A stretch of 64,000 bases of DNA from Actinomadura latina NBRC 106108 (lineage in GTDB: Bacteria; Actinomycetota; Actinomycetes; Streptosporangiales; Streptosporangiaceae), in assembly GCF_001552195.1 (NCBI RefSeq), contig NZ_BCQS01000007.1, positions 1 to 64,000 of the forward strand, written 5' to 3'. Positions 16,996 to 25,461 of this stretch are shown piece after piece. A program made the translations under genes and the position numbers. Under the pieces are notes generated by a model. It had not been told where the DNA came from and made no database searches. It saw only the letters and a program-made list of their open reading frames with translations. The number at the start of each line of letters is the position of its first letter. The stretch's first letter is position 1.

Positions 16996-17883
16996 CGTCA
17001 CGGCGTGCAGGTACTCGCGGGCCTTCTTGGCGTAGGCGAGCGGTTCCGCCTTGGCGGGGTCCTGCTCGGCCTCGACGACCAGCCAGCCGGTGTAGCCGCC
17101 GTCGTCGAGCGCCCGGAGGATCGGCTCGAAGTCGGTCATCCCGTCCCCGGGGACGGTGAAGATCCCCGCGAGGACGGCGTCGCGGAAGCTGGGGTCGTCC
17201 CGGCGGGCCCGTTCCAGCACGTCCTGGCGCAGGTCCTTGAGGTGGACGTGCCCGATGCGGTGGACGTGGTCGCGGGCGAGCGCGAGCGGATCGTCCCCGG
17301 ACCAGGCCAGATGGCCCGTGTCGAGCAGCAGCAGCACCCGGCCGGGGTCGGTCCCGGCGAGCAGCCGCTCGATCTCCGCCCGGGTCTGCACCCCGGTGCC
17401 CATGTGGTGGTGGTAGCAGAGCCGCATGCCCGCCGCCGCCGCGAGGCCGCCGATCTCGTCCAGGCCGTCCAGCAGCAGCTCCCACTCGGCGTCGTCGAAC
17501 ACCGGCTTGTTCGCCCGCAGCGCGACGGGACGCTGGTGGACGGCGCCGGCCAGCTCGGCGACGACGATCTCGTCGCCACCGGCCGCGCGGATGAAGTCCA
17601 GCTGCTCCCGGAAGGTCGCCAGGGTGCGTTCGCGCATGCCCTCGGCCGTGAAGTAGGTGCTGGCCCACGGCTCGGAGACGCGCAGGCCGCGCAGCCCGAG
17701 GGCCCGGCGCAGGACCTCCGGGTCGGCGGGGAACTTGTGGCCGACGCTGCATCCCTCGAAGCCGGCGAGCGCCATCTCGCTCACGCACTGCTCGAAGGCG
17801 ATGTCGTCGCCGATCTCGGGGAAGTCGTCGTTCGTCCAGCCGGTGGGCGTGATCCCGAACGACACCCGGTCACCGTCGAACAT
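16987..17883 (-). CDS. iolE: Inosose (2-keto-myo-inositol) dehydratase-like protein
   Basis: 298 residues from ATG 17883. The N-terminus ITPTGWTNDDFPEIGDDI, then EMALAGFEGCSVGHKFP and RVSEPWASTYFT, closely follow IolE; the TIM-barrel metal ligands are in CYHHHMGTG, LLDTGHLAW and VVEAEQDPAKAE. IolE dehydrates 2-keto-myo-inositol in inositol catabolism, but no iolA/B/C/D gene is nearby, and the preceding gene encodes a sugar oxidase. It may therefore dehydrate a keto sugar made by that oxidase instead. The gene begins 8 bp after the oxidase stop. Its last codons and stop lie inside a 15-bp tandem repeat, so its C-terminus may vary between strains. Confidence 0.78.
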   Translation of the reverse strand: MFDGDRVSFGITPTGWTNDDFPEIGDDIAFEQCVSEMALAGFEGCSVGHKFPADPEVLRRALGLRGLRVSEPWASTYFTAEGMRERTLATFREQLDFIRAAGGDEIVVAELAGAVHQRPVALRANKPVFDDAEWELLLDGLDEIGGLAAAAGMRLCYHHHMGTGVQTRAEIERLLAGTDPGRVLLLLDTGHLAWSGDDPLALARDHVHRIGHVHLKDLRQDVLERARRDDPSFRDAVLAGIFTVPGDGMTDFEPILRALDDGGYTGWLVVEAEQDPAKAEPLAYAKKAREYLHAVTGR

Positions 17884-17891
17884 CGCGCCCC

Positions 17892-19502
17892 CTAGGTCGT
17901 CCCGGGCGAGCGCCCGAGCATGTGCCGCGCGGCCTTGATCGCCAGTGCGACGCTGGTGAGCGTGGGGTTGCTCGCCGTGCCGCGCGGGATGACGTTGTTG
18001 CCGCCGAGGTAGAGGTTGTCGATGCCCCACACCCGCGAGCGGGTGTCGGCGACGCTGGTCTCGGCGTTGTCGCCCATCCGGGTGGTGCCGGTCACGTGCA
18101 GCGGCAGCCCCGGCTCCACGAACCGCGGCTCCGATCCGGGCAGGAAGCCGCCGAGCGCGCTCGCCGCGCGGAGCATGTCGCGCATCATCGCGTGCTGGTT
18201 GCGGCGGTCCCGCTCGCCCAGGCGGAAGGCGAAGGTCGGCTGCGGCATGTCGAAGGCGTCGCGATGGCAGTCGGAGAACACCACGCGGTTGTCCTCGCGC
18301 GGCTCCACGATGCCGAACCAGCGCAGGTCGACGACCAGCCGCGTGTCGACGTTCGGGGCGACCTCCCCGTAGTGGAAGGCGTCCCGGTGGACCTGGCAGT
18401 GCCAGGGCCGCTCCTCGGACACCGGTATCCACACGTTGGGCTCGGGATCGTTCTCCGGGATGGGGATCGGGTCCTCCGGGCTCCGCTTGCGGTGCTCGCC
18501 GATCCGGTCGGTGAAGCGGGAGTCGTCCCGCACGCCGTCCACGATGTCCTGGTGGAGCACGATCTGGCAGAACGCCACGGGCTGCTCGCACAAGTAGCGG
18601 CCGAGCGCCTCGGGCCGGATGTGCGAGGCGTGCAGCAGCTGGGGCGTGAGGACGGCGCCGCCCGCGACGATGAAGTGCTCGGCCTCCACGCGCAGCGTCC
18701 CCCAGTCGCCGAGGTTCTGGATCTCGGCGTACTCGACGCGGCTTCCGTCGGCGCTGCGGACGAGGCGCCGGCACAGGTGGTCCGGCCGCAGGTCGAAGAG
18801 GTCGTCGCGGGCGCCGTCGGCGAGCGGGCCGAGCACGCTGTCGGCGCCGCTCCAGTGCACGAAGTCCGGATTGTCGGTGCGCCGTTCCACGGCCAGCGGC
18901 AGGTTGCACACGCCGTACCGCTCAGGCAGATCGGTGTACTCCCCTTGCAGCTTCTCGCGCACGATGGTGTGCCGGATGGCGTGGTCGAACGCGTCGTCGT
19001 GCGTGTTGAGCAGCCGCTCGGCGTCGCCGTAGAGGACGTCCCACTCCTGCTCCGCGAGCAGGTCGCTGCGCTCGACGACGGGATGGTGCCGGGGCGTGGC
19101 GCACGTCCAGTGCGTGGCCATGCCGCCCACCCCGTAGGTGACCGCCTCGGCGCCGAGGTTGACGGTGTGGTCCTGGTCGGGGTTCTGGTTGTTGCGGACG
19201 AACCCGCGGTGCCGGTCGAAGTCGACCCGGAACGACGCGGGGTCGAGGGTCACCTCGGGCCGGTCGTTCGACGGCACCGAGAGCAGGCTCAGATGGCCCC
19301 TGATGACCGAGGAGAACAGGTCGAGGTTGCGCTGGTAGAGGTAGGCGTTCTTCAGGTGCGCCCCCGGACGGGCGGACAGCGCGGACCCGGCCTCCACCAT
19401 CAGGACGCTGCGGCCGGCCTCGACCAGTTCGCGGGCGAACGCGCTGCCCACGGGCCCGGAGCCGACGATGAGAGCGTCTACCGTGCGGGTTTCGTGGTTC
19501 AT
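17892..19502 (-). CDS. GMC oxidoreductase, pyranose 2-oxidase / C-glycoside 3-oxidase-like
   Basis: 536 residues. The FAD-binding Rossmann motif is IVGSGPVGSAFARELVEAG. GGMATHWTCATPR near residue 131 matches the pyranose-2-oxidase motif in which the His carries covalent 8-alpha FAD. The C-terminus has LHVTGTTRMG and NVIPRGTASNPTLTS, supplying the catalytic His and Asn pair. Such enzymes oxidise sugars at C2, or glycosides (including C-glycosides) at C3, with O2 or another acceptor. There is no Tat or Sec signal. It is the first gene of a five-gene minus-strand operon with two TIM-barrel enzymes, a PPC protein and GH15, pointing to oxidative glycoside catabolism. Confidence 0.85.
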   Translation of the reverse strand: MNHETRTVDALIVGSGPVGSAFARELVEAGRSVLMVEAGSALSARPGAHLKNAYLYQRNLDLFSSVIRGHLSLLSVPSNDRPEVTLDPASFRVDFDRHRGFVRNNQNPDQDHTVNLGAEAVTYGVGGMATHWTCATPRHHPVVERSDLLAEQEWDVLYGDAERLLNTHDDAFDHAIRHTIVREKLQGEYTDLPERYGVCNLPLAVERRTDNPDFVHWSGADSVLGPLADGARDDLFDLRPDHLCRRLVRSADGSRVEYAEIQNLGDWGTLRVEAEHFIVAGGAVLTPQLLHASHIRPEALGRYLCEQPVAFCQIVLHQDIVDGVRDDSRFTDRIGEHRKRSPEDPIPIPENDPEPNVWIPVSEERPWHCQVHRDAFHYGEVAPNVDTRLVVDLRWFGIVEPREDNRVVFSDCHRDAFDMPQPTFAFRLGERDRRNQHAMMRDMLRAASALGGFLPGSEPRFVEPGLPLHVTGTTRMGDNAETSVADTRSRVWGIDNLYLGGNNVIPRGTASNPTLTSVALAIKAARHMLGRSPGTT

Positions 19503-19669
19503 GACCGCCTCCCCGTCACCTTGAGCGGACGCCGGCCGGAGGGTCCGGCCGGGCCGTCGGCCGGGTGCGCCGGTGTGCGCGATGTACGTCGGTCACCAGC
19601 ACACACCTCGCGCCGTGAGGAGGTAAGTGGTGGCCGTCACTAGCCGGGCGCCGCTGGTAGGAAGGGGGC

Positions 19670-20536
19670 ATGCGGATCGATCTGCACTGCCACAGCGACG
19701 CGTCCGACGGCACCAGGCCGCCCGCCGAGGTCGTCAGGCGGGCGCGGGCGCGGAACCTGGACGTCGTCGCGCTGACCGACCACGACACGGTCGCGGGGTG
19801 GGACGAGGCCGCGGGCGCCCTGCCGGACGGCCTGACGCTCGTCCCCGGCATCGAGCTGTCCTGCGCCCAGGACGGCCGGAGCCTGCACATGCTCGGCTAC
19901 CTGTTCGACCCGGAGCATCCGGCGCTCGCCGCCGAGCTGGCCCGGATCTGCGACGACCGCGTGGTCAGGGCGCGGACCATGGTGGACCGGCTCCGCGATC
20001 TCGGCGTGGACATCACCTGGGGCATGGTCCGGGCGCTCGCGCGCGGCGAGGCGGTGGGCCGCCCGCACATCGCGCGGGCCATGGTGGAGGCCGGCGTGAT
20101 CAGGACGGCGGGCGAGGCGTTCACCCCCCAGTGGATCGCGCAGGGCGGCCGCGCCTACGCCGAGCGGTACGCGCTGGACCCGGAGCGGGCGATCGGGCTC
20201 GTCCGCGCGGCCGGGGGAGTGTGCGTGCTGGCGCATCCGCGGGCCCGCCGCCGCGGCTACGTGTTCGACGACGAGGTGATCGAGCGGCTCGCCGCCGCCG
20301 GGCTCGCCGGGATCGAGGCCGACCACCCCGACCACGTCCCCGGGGACCGCGCCCGCCTGCACGATCTCGCCGCCGCGCTCGGGCTCGCCGCGACCGGCTC
20401 CAGCGACGACCACGGCGCGCTGACCGGCGACCGGCTCGGCGCCGGGACGACCGCGCCGGACGCCTTCGAGCGCCTCGCGGAGGCCGCGTCCGGCAGTGAT
20501 CTCCGTGTGCGGGATGGAGGCCGCGAAGCACGGTAG
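19670..20536 (+). CDS. PHP-domain phosphoesterase (RNase AM/YciV-like)
   Basis: 288 residues from ATG 19670. The PHP metal-binding motifs are present: MRIDLHCHSDASDG, ALTDHDTVAGW, GIELSC, VLAHPRARRR and TGSSDDHG. The length and motif order match the YciV/TrpH group, where E. coli RNase AM is a 5'-3' exonuclease acting on short RNA and 3',5'-bisphosphates. It is divergent from the oxidase operon and is followed after 10 bp by the metallo-beta-lactamase-fold gene. The three-gene run PHP, MBL-fold and RecB-like looks like one operon of nucleic-acid enzymes. Confidence 0.85.
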   Translation: MRIDLHCHSDASDGTRPPAEVVRRARARNLDVVALTDHDTVAGWDEAAGALPDGLTLVPGIELSCAQDGRSLHMLGYLFDPEHPALAAELARICDDRVVRARTMVDRLRDLGVDITWGMVRALARGEAVGRPHIARAMVEAGVIRTAGEAFTPQWIAQGGRAYAERYALDPERAIGLVRAAGGVCVLAHPRARRRGYVFDDEVIERLAAAGLAGIEADHPDHVPGDRARLHDLAAALGLAATGSSDDHGALTGDRLGAGTTAPDAFERLAEAASGSDLRVRDGGREAR

Positions 20537-20546
20537 GGTGCCTTGC

Positions 20547-21251
20547 GTGGACGCGCGCATCGAACAGGTTGTGACGCCGGGGACGCTGACCCTGGACGAC
20601 ACCGAGTACGACGTCGAGAACAACACCTACATCGTCGGCGACGACGACGAGGTCATCGTGATCGACCCGGCGAACGACGCCGAGGCCATCCTCAAGGAGG
20701 TCGGCGACCGGGACGTCATGGCCGTCATCCTGACCGACGGCAATGAGCACCGCCTCAGCGTGGTGCTGGAGGTCGCCGCAGCCGGCGAGGAGGACGAGGA
20801 CGACTGGGCCCCGATCGCGATGCACCGCGCCGACCGGCTGCTGTGGCGCGACTACTTCGGCCGCCTCGCCAAAGAGGAGGAGGACGAGGACGACGCCAAG
20901 GCGCTCCGGTCCCTCGAACCCGACATCTGGCTGGAGGACGGCGGCGTCTTCGAGATCGGTGACGCGCAGCTGGAGATCGTGCACACCCCGGGCAACACCC
21001 CCGGCAGCGTCTGCGTGATCAGCGAGCAGCTCGGCACGCTGTTCTCCGGCGACACGCTGCACCGCGGCCGGCCCGGCTCGATCGGCGGCGTCTACGAGGA
21101 CCTGCGCAAGCAGCTCAACTCGATCGGCGCGCTGCTGACGCCGCTGCCGAAGGAGCTGAAGGTCCTGCCCGCGCAGGGCGAGGAGACCACGGTCGGCGAA
21201 GAGGACGCCCGCTGGGAGACCTGGGGCTCGCTGGCGAACGAAGACGACTAG
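20547..21251 (+). CDS. Metallo-beta-lactamase-fold protein with degenerate metal site
   Basis: 234 residues from GTG 20547. The fold is recognisable (NNTYIVGDDDEVIVIDPAND; HTPGNTPGSVCVI; LFSGDTLHRGRPG), but the HxHxDH motif reads DGNEH: Asp64, Asn66 and Glu67 replace His, His and Asp, and only His68 remains. The usual second His after HTPG is Asn150. His146 and the Asp of SGDTL are kept. Two acidic insertions (GEEDEDDW; KEEEDEDDAK) are also unusual. Intact relatives are glyoxalase II-like hydrolases; this one is likely inactive on those substrates or uses a different metal site. It lies 2 bp before the RecB-like nuclease gene. Confidence 0.8.
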   Translation: MDARIEQVVTPGTLTLDDTEYDVENNTYIVGDDDEVIVIDPANDAEAILKEVGDRDVMAVILTDGNEHRLSVVLEVAAAGEEDEDDWAPIAMHRADRLLWRDYFGRLAKEEEDEDDAKALRSLEPDIWLEDGGVFEIGDAQLEIVHTPGNTPGSVCVISEQLGTLFSGDTLHRGRPGSIGGVYEDLRKQLNSIGALLTPLPKELKVLPAQGEETTVGEEDARWETWGSLANEDD

Positions 21252-21253
21252 CG

Positions 21254-22090
21254 GTGGAGCAGCTGGGCTTCGACGGGATGCCCCAGCGGCTGTACACGTG
21301 CACGCCGTCGCGGCTGAACACGTGGCTTGACTGCCCGCGCCGCTACCGGATGACGTACCTCGATCGTCCGATGCCGCCGAAGGGCCCGCCGTGGGCGCAC
21401 AACAGCGTCGGCGCGAGCGTGCACAACGCCCTGGCCGGCTGGTGGCGGCTGCCGCTGCGTGAACGCACCCCCGAGGCCGCCGGGCGGCTGCTGGCCCGGG
21501 GCTGGCTGACGGACGGATTCCGGGACGAGGCGCAGTCCGCGCGGTGGCGCGACCGGGCCCGCGAGATGACCGAGCGGTACGCCGCCGGCCTCGACCCGTC
21601 CGACGAGCCGCTCGGCGTGGAGCGCACGGTCGCGACCCGCACCGACCGGATCGCCGTGTCGGGCCGCATCGACCGCCTCGACGCGCGCGGCGCCGAACTC
21701 GTCGTCGTCGACTACAAGACGGGCCGGCACATCCTGACCTCCGACGACGCCCGCGGCTCCCTCGCGCTGGCGATCTACGCGGTGGCGGCGGCCCGCGTCC
21801 TGCGCCGCCCGTGCCGCCGCGTCGAACTGCACCATCTGCCGTCCGGGGAGGTCGCGGTGTGGGAGCACACCGACGAGTCCCTCGCCCGGCACATGCGCCG
21901 CGCCGAGCAGATCGCCGCCGAAGCGGCCGCGGCCGACGAGGCGTACCGCGCGCACGGCAGGGCGGACGACGAGATCTTCCCGCCGCGTCCGGGCGGCCTG
22001 TGCGGGTGGTGCGACTTCGCCCGGCACTGCCCGGAAGGCCAGGAGGCCGCCCCGCGCAAGGAGCCCTGGGCGGCCCTCCCGGCCGACTAG
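21254..22090 (+). CDS. RecB-like PD-(D/E)XK nuclease with probable Fe-S cysteines
   Basis: 278 residues. SRLNTWLDCPRRYRMTYL at the N-terminus, SGRIDRLD, then VVVDYKTGRH (Asp153, Lys155) and SLALAIYAVAAAR form the RecB/PD-(D/E)XK core. One N-terminal Cys (CPRRY) and three C-terminal Cys (LCGWCDFARHCPEG) are spaced as in AddB/Cas4-type nucleases that bind a 4Fe-4S cluster. Stand-alone actinomycete members are common and are thought to act in DNA repair or replication. It is probably co-transcribed with the MBL-fold gene and overlaps the convergent DUF2236 gene by 4 bp. Confidence 0.88.
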   Translation: MEQLGFDGMPQRLYTCTPSRLNTWLDCPRRYRMTYLDRPMPPKGPPWAHNSVGASVHNALAGWWRLPLRERTPEAAGRLLARGWLTDGFRDEAQSARWRDRAREMTERYAAGLDPSDEPLGVERTVATRTDRIAVSGRIDRLDARGAELVVVDYKTGRHILTSDDARGSLALAIYAVAAARVLRRPCRRVELHHLPSGEVAVWEHTDESLARHMRRAEQIAAEAAAADEAYRAHGRADDEIFPPRPGGLCGWCDFARHCPEGQEAAPRKEPWAALPAD

Positions 22091-22995
22091 GCCGATGCCA
22101 GCGCCCGCCGGTCCGGCCAGCGGCGCGGGTCGCGGAGCCCGTAGAGGCCCCTGCTCACGTCGTAGCCCTCGGCGGCGAGCCGCTGCCGGGTCCGTTCGAG
22201 CATGTCGCGGGTGTCCTTCGCGAACGCGTAGTCGTGCACCCGCTCCGGCACCGAGTTCATCGCGAGCCGGAACGACCTGAGCGCCGCCGTCACCACCGGC
22301 TGCGGCACCTCGGGCAGCGCCCCGTACATCTCGCGCGCCCAGTCCGGCAGCGAGTAGTAGCAGAGCGCGCCGAACGGGAAGTAGCCCGGCTTTCCGGGCG
22401 AGAGGAACTTCAGGTTGTCCGGCAGCGTCGGCCACATGAGGAACCGGACGGTCTCCGCAGCCTCCTCGGTGACCCGCAGCCGGGGCCGCATCTCGGCGAA
22501 GAACGCCTCCATCTCGGCGACGCTGCCGGGGACGTCCTCGGCGTGCAGCCCGACGAGCGTCGCGGACTTGCGCTGCTCGTCCAGGTACCGGTCGGCCATG
22601 GCGCCGGTGATCGGCTGCCCGGCCCGCCGCGCGACCTCCAGGTAGGAGTAGACCTCGGCGCAGTGCACCCACAGCAGCAGCTCGGGCTGGTCGAGCCGCT
22701 CCTTCTTGCCGGTGTCGTGGTTGAGGATGCGCAGGCTCCGGTGGATCTCCCGCACCCGGTACGCGGCCTTCTCGACCTCCTCCGGGCTGCCGAATGTGCC
22801 GAGCCCCACGAAGTCGGACGTCCGCTGGAGCCGCCCGAACGGGTCCTCACGGAAGTTGGAGTTCTGCCAGACGCCCCACATCGCCATGGGGTGCAACGCC
22901 TGGAGCATCAGGCTGCGCACCCCGCCGATCCACATGGACCGGTCGAGGTGGACGCGCCAGGTGACGCTCTCGGGGGGCTGGATCGTCGCGGGCAT
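22087..22995 (-). CDS. DUF2236 / MpaB-type oxygenase
   Basis: 302 residues from ATG 22995, with GGAGGTG just upstream. The family signature is visible: WRVHLDRSMWIGGVRSLMLQALHPMAMWGV, LGTFGSPEEVEKAAYRVREIH, LLLWVHCAEVYSYL and the C-terminal helical part. DUF2236 proteins include mycophenolic-acid oxygenase MpaB and latex-clearing-protein relatives and bind heme through conserved His and Arg. The substrate here is unknown. The longer frame to 23055 lacks a good ribosome site. An 8-bp-arm palindrome at 23011-23030, just upstream of the start, may be an operator. Confidence 0.85.
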   Translation of the reverse strand: MPATIQPPESVTWRVHLDRSMWIGGVRSLMLQALHPMAMWGVWQNSNFREDPFGRLQRTSDFVGLGTFGSPEEVEKAAYRVREIHRSLRILNHDTGKKERLDQPELLLWVHCAEVYSYLEVARRAGQPITGAMADRYLDEQRKSATLVGLHAEDVPGSVAEMEAFFAEMRPRLRVTEEAAETVRFLMWPTLPDNLKFLSPGKPGYFPFGALCYYSLPDWAREMYGALPEVPQPVVTAALRSFRLAMNSVPERVHDYAFAKDTRDMLERTRQRLAAEGYDVSRGLYGLRDPRRWPDRRALASA

Positions 22996-23010
22996 AGACA
23001 CCTCCGTGAG

Positions 23011-23030
23011 ACAAACTTCAGTAAGTGTGT
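23011..23030. promoter_or_regulatory. Imperfect palindrome upstream of the DUF2236 gene
   Basis: ACAAACTT and AAGTGTGT form 8-bp arms (one mismatch) around a 4-nt centre, 15 bp before the oxygenase start and about 95 bp before the divergent MarR start. The size suits a dimeric TetR/MarR repressor. The bound protein is unknown. Confidence 0.45.
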
Positions 23031-23083
23031 CATTACCGCCCCGCGACCTCGACACCGCCCCCTTGTTGTCACCCCGATCGGAA

Positions 23084-23117
23084 GATACATAAAGGATTCA
23101 TATAAAGCTGCTATGCT
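23084..23117 (+). promoter_or_regulatory. AT-rich promoter/operator of the MarR-MFS operon
   Basis: A strikingly AT-rich patch in a very GC-rich region: CATAAAG and CATATAAAG occur as near-direct repeats at about 23088-23108, followed by a TATGCT -10-like hexamer at 23112-23117. The GTG of the MarR gene is 7 nt further, so transcription may start at or next to the start codon. Confidence 0.5.
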
Positions 23118-23123
23118 TCAGGT

Positions 23124-23582
23124 GTGAGTCGCCAAGGCGCCGCGCACGGCGCATCCGATGCCATCGGGTCAGCCCTCTACGGTCTGGCCACCAGGGCCGT
23201 GAGACGCCTTCCCCGCGACATGAGCCTGACGTCCGCCGCCACCTTGGCCACCCTGGACAAGACCGGCCCGCGACGGATCACCGATCTGGCGGTGGCCGAG
23301 GGCGTCACCCAGCCCGCGATGACCGTCCTGGTCCGGGTGATGGAGGAATCCGGGCTGGTCGAGCGGAAGGGTGATCCGTCCGACAAGCGGGTCACGCTGG
23401 TGCGCCTGACCGAGGCCGGCGCGTCGTACGTCCGGACGCGGCGCCAGGCGGGCGTCGACGCGTACGCGCGGTTGATCGACGAGCTCACCGGTGACGAGGT
23501 CGAGGCCTTGACAGCGGCCCTTCCGGCGCTGCTGCATCTGGCGGAGCTCGAAGGCCGCGCCCGAGAGGAGTCGGACCGGTGA
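23124..23582 (+). CDS. MarR-family transcriptional regulator
   Basis: 152 residues from GTG 23124. Winged-helix features: LTSAATLATLDKTGPRRITDLAV, recognition helix TQPAMTVLVRVMEESGLVERK, and wing GDPSDKRVTLVRLTEAG. The GTGA overlap with the MFS transporter gene indicates it controls that exporter, the classic MarR arrangement. An AT-rich repeat just upstream probably contains its own operator, and no Shine-Dalgarno is seen, suggesting a leaderless message. It is probably a repressor relieved by a small toxic ligand. Confidence 0.88.
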   Translation: MSRQGAAHGASDAIGSALYGLATRAVRRLPRDMSLTSAATLATLDKTGPRRITDLAVAEGVTQPAMTVLVRVMEESGLVERKGDPSDKRVTLVRLTEAGASYVRTRRQAGVDAYARLIDELTGDEVEALTAALPALLHLAELEGRAREESDR

Positions 23583-25027
23583 CCGCGGCCCGGGCTCATG
23601 ACAAGCCCATGAGTACTGCCCAGATGCGTTCCGAGGCACGTCTGCTGGTCCCCGCCCTGGTGTTCATCGCCCTGGTGGTGGCGGCGGTCGCCAGCCTCGG
23701 GACGCCGCTCATCACCAGCGTGGCGACCACGTGCCACGTCTCCCTCGACAGCGCGCAGTGGACGCTGACCATCGCCCTGCTCAGCGGCGCCGTCGCCACC
23801 CCTGTCCTCGGCCGGCTCGGAGCCGGTCCGCACCGGCGGGCCGCGATTCTCGCCACGCTGGCGATCGTCGTCGTCGGCAGCGCGCTCACCGTGCTGCCGC
23901 TGCCGTTCGCCTGGCTGCTCGCCGGCAGAGCGGCCCAAGGCGTCGGACTCGGTCTCACGGCGCTGATGATGGGCGTGGCCCGCGACCATCTTCCCGAGGC
24001 GCGCAGCGCGGCCACGATCGCCCTGATCTCGGTGGTCTCCATCATCGGAGCCGGCGTCGGCTACCCGCTGGCCGCGCTGCTCGCCGAGTTCGGCGGACTG
24101 CGGGCCGCCTACGGCCTCGGCCTGCTCGTCACCGGCATCGCATTCCTGACCGCCTGGCGCTCCATGCCCGCAGCCCCCGAAGGCCGCTCCGCCCCCGTGA
24201 ACGTGGCCGGTGCGCTCCTCCTGGCGGGTGGACTGCTCCTCGTCCTGTTCCTGGCCGGCGAGAGGAGCCTGTGGAGCCGACACCTCGCCGTGGCGGTGAC
24301 CCTTGCCGTCGCCGCCGTGCTTCTGCTGTGCGTCTGGACCGTTTCCGAGCTGCGCAGCACGACGCCTCTGGTCGACGTCCGGGCGGTACGGCACCCGGCG
24401 GTCGCCGGGGCGAACATCGCCATGTTCGTCGGCGGGAGCGGCATGTACCTCCTGCTCACGCTCATCACCCGCTACGCGCAGACGCCGCACAGCGCCGGCT
24501 ACGGCTTCGGGCTGAACACCTTCGCGGCGGGGCTGGTCCTCATCCCGTTCTCCCTGCTGGGGTTCGTCGCCGGCAGGCTCACGCCCCGGGTCCGCGAACG
24601 GATCGACGGCCCCCTGCTCCTGGCAGGCAGCGCCGCCCTCGTCGGCGGCGGGTTCGTCCTGTTCGCCACCGCCCGGTCCAACCTGGCCGAACTGCTCGCG
24701 GCCATGGGCGTGCTGGGCCTCGGCGTCGGCAGCTTCTCGGCCGCCATGCCCGGCGTCATCCTGGCCGTCACGCCCAAGAGCGAGACGTCGAGCGCCATGA
24801 GCTTCAACTACGTCGTCCGCAGCGTCGGGTACTCCCTGGGCAGCGCCATCGGCGGTCTGGTCCTGGCCGCCGGCACCGCCACGGGCCGCCTCTTCCCGAA
24901 CGACGGCGCCTACACCACCGCGGCGCTGGTCGGCGTCGCCGCGATGGCGATCACGACGATGACCAGCCTCGTCCTCGCCCGCCGACGCTCACCCGAGACC
25001 AATCCGACCGCATCCCCAGCCGATTGA
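23579..25027 (+). CDS. MFS drug-efflux transporter
   Basis: 482 residues. About 13-14 hydrophobic segments; LLAGRAAQGVGLGLTALMMGVARD matches the DHA2 (14-TM) motif region, and LGRLGAGPHRRAAIL matches motif A. It starts at GTG 23579 inside the end of the MarR gene. The pair is typical of ligand-inducible multidrug export. The 3' end precedes a DUF1330 gene by 82 bp, which could be in the same unit. The substrate cannot be inferred. Confidence 0.88.
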   Translation: MTAARAHDKPMSTAQMRSEARLLVPALVFIALVVAAVASLGTPLITSVATTCHVSLDSAQWTLTIALLSGAVATPVLGRLGAGPHRRAAILATLAIVVVGSALTVLPLPFAWLLAGRAAQGVGLGLTALMMGVARDHLPEARSAATIALISVVSIIGAGVGYPLAALLAEFGGLRAAYGLGLLVTGIAFLTAWRSMPAAPEGRSAPVNVAGALLLAGGLLLVLFLAGERSLWSRHLAVAVTLAVAAVLLLCVWTVSELRSTTPLVDVRAVRHPAVAGANIAMFVGGSGMYLLLTLITRYAQTPHSAGYGFGLNTFAAGLVLIPFSLLGFVAGRLTPRVRERIDGPLLLAGSAALVGGGFVLFATARSNLAELLAAMGVLGLGVGSFSAAMPGVILAVTPKSETSSAMSFNYVVRSVGYSLGSAIGGLVLAAGTATGRLFPNDGAYTTAALVGVAAMAITTMTSLVLARRRSPETNPTASPAD

Positions 25028-25109
25028 TCGAAGCCGTCCGACCTCGACGCACTCCGTCGGCTCGCTGACCCGCGGCGCGCCGGCCATGGATCCGAACACA
25101 GGAGGTACC

Positions 25110-25403
25110 GTGCCCAAGGGCTACTGGGTCAGCGTCTACCGCACCATCGCAGACCCCGAGAGGCTCGCCGCCTACGACAAGCTGGCCGGTCCAGCCGTCA
25201 AGGCCGCGGGCGGGCGGCTGCTCACCCGCGGCGAGCGGGTCGCCGCACACGACGCAGGAATCGCCGAGCGCGTCATCCTGATCGAGTTCGACAGCTTCGA
25301 ACGGGCGGTCGCCGCACGCGCGAGCGCGGCCTACCAGGAGGCGCTGGCCGTACTCGCCGACGGCGTCGAGCGCGACTTCCGCATCGTCGAGGGCCTCGAC
25401 TGA
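25110..25403 (+). CDS. DUF1330 family protein
   Basis: 97 residues from GTG 25110, with GGAGG at 25101-25105. It is a small ferredoxin-like alpha/beta-barrel monomer: KGYWVSVYRTIADPERLAAYDKLAGPAVKAAGG, then VILIEFDSFERAVAARAS and YQEALAVL. DUF1330 belongs to the dimeric alpha-beta barrel superfamily; no catalytic residues are defined. It is the last gene downstream of the MarR-MFS pair. The longer frame from 25086 has no supporting ribosome site. Confidence 0.85.
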   Translation: MPKGYWVSVYRTIADPERLAAYDKLAGPAVKAAGGRLLTRGERVAAHDAGIAERVILIEFDSFERAVAARASAAYQEALAVLADGVERDFRIVEGLD

Positions 25404-25461
25404 CGACCGATGCCGCGTCGGCGACGAACACGAAGCCGGCTGCGGGGATCACCCGGATGAG

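Noticed and set aside
16930..17000. Reading the 15-bp repeats as a coding extension of the sugar epimerase gene
   Set aside because: The epimerase has a good ribosome site and homology start at ATG 16906; the extension comes only from repeat units.
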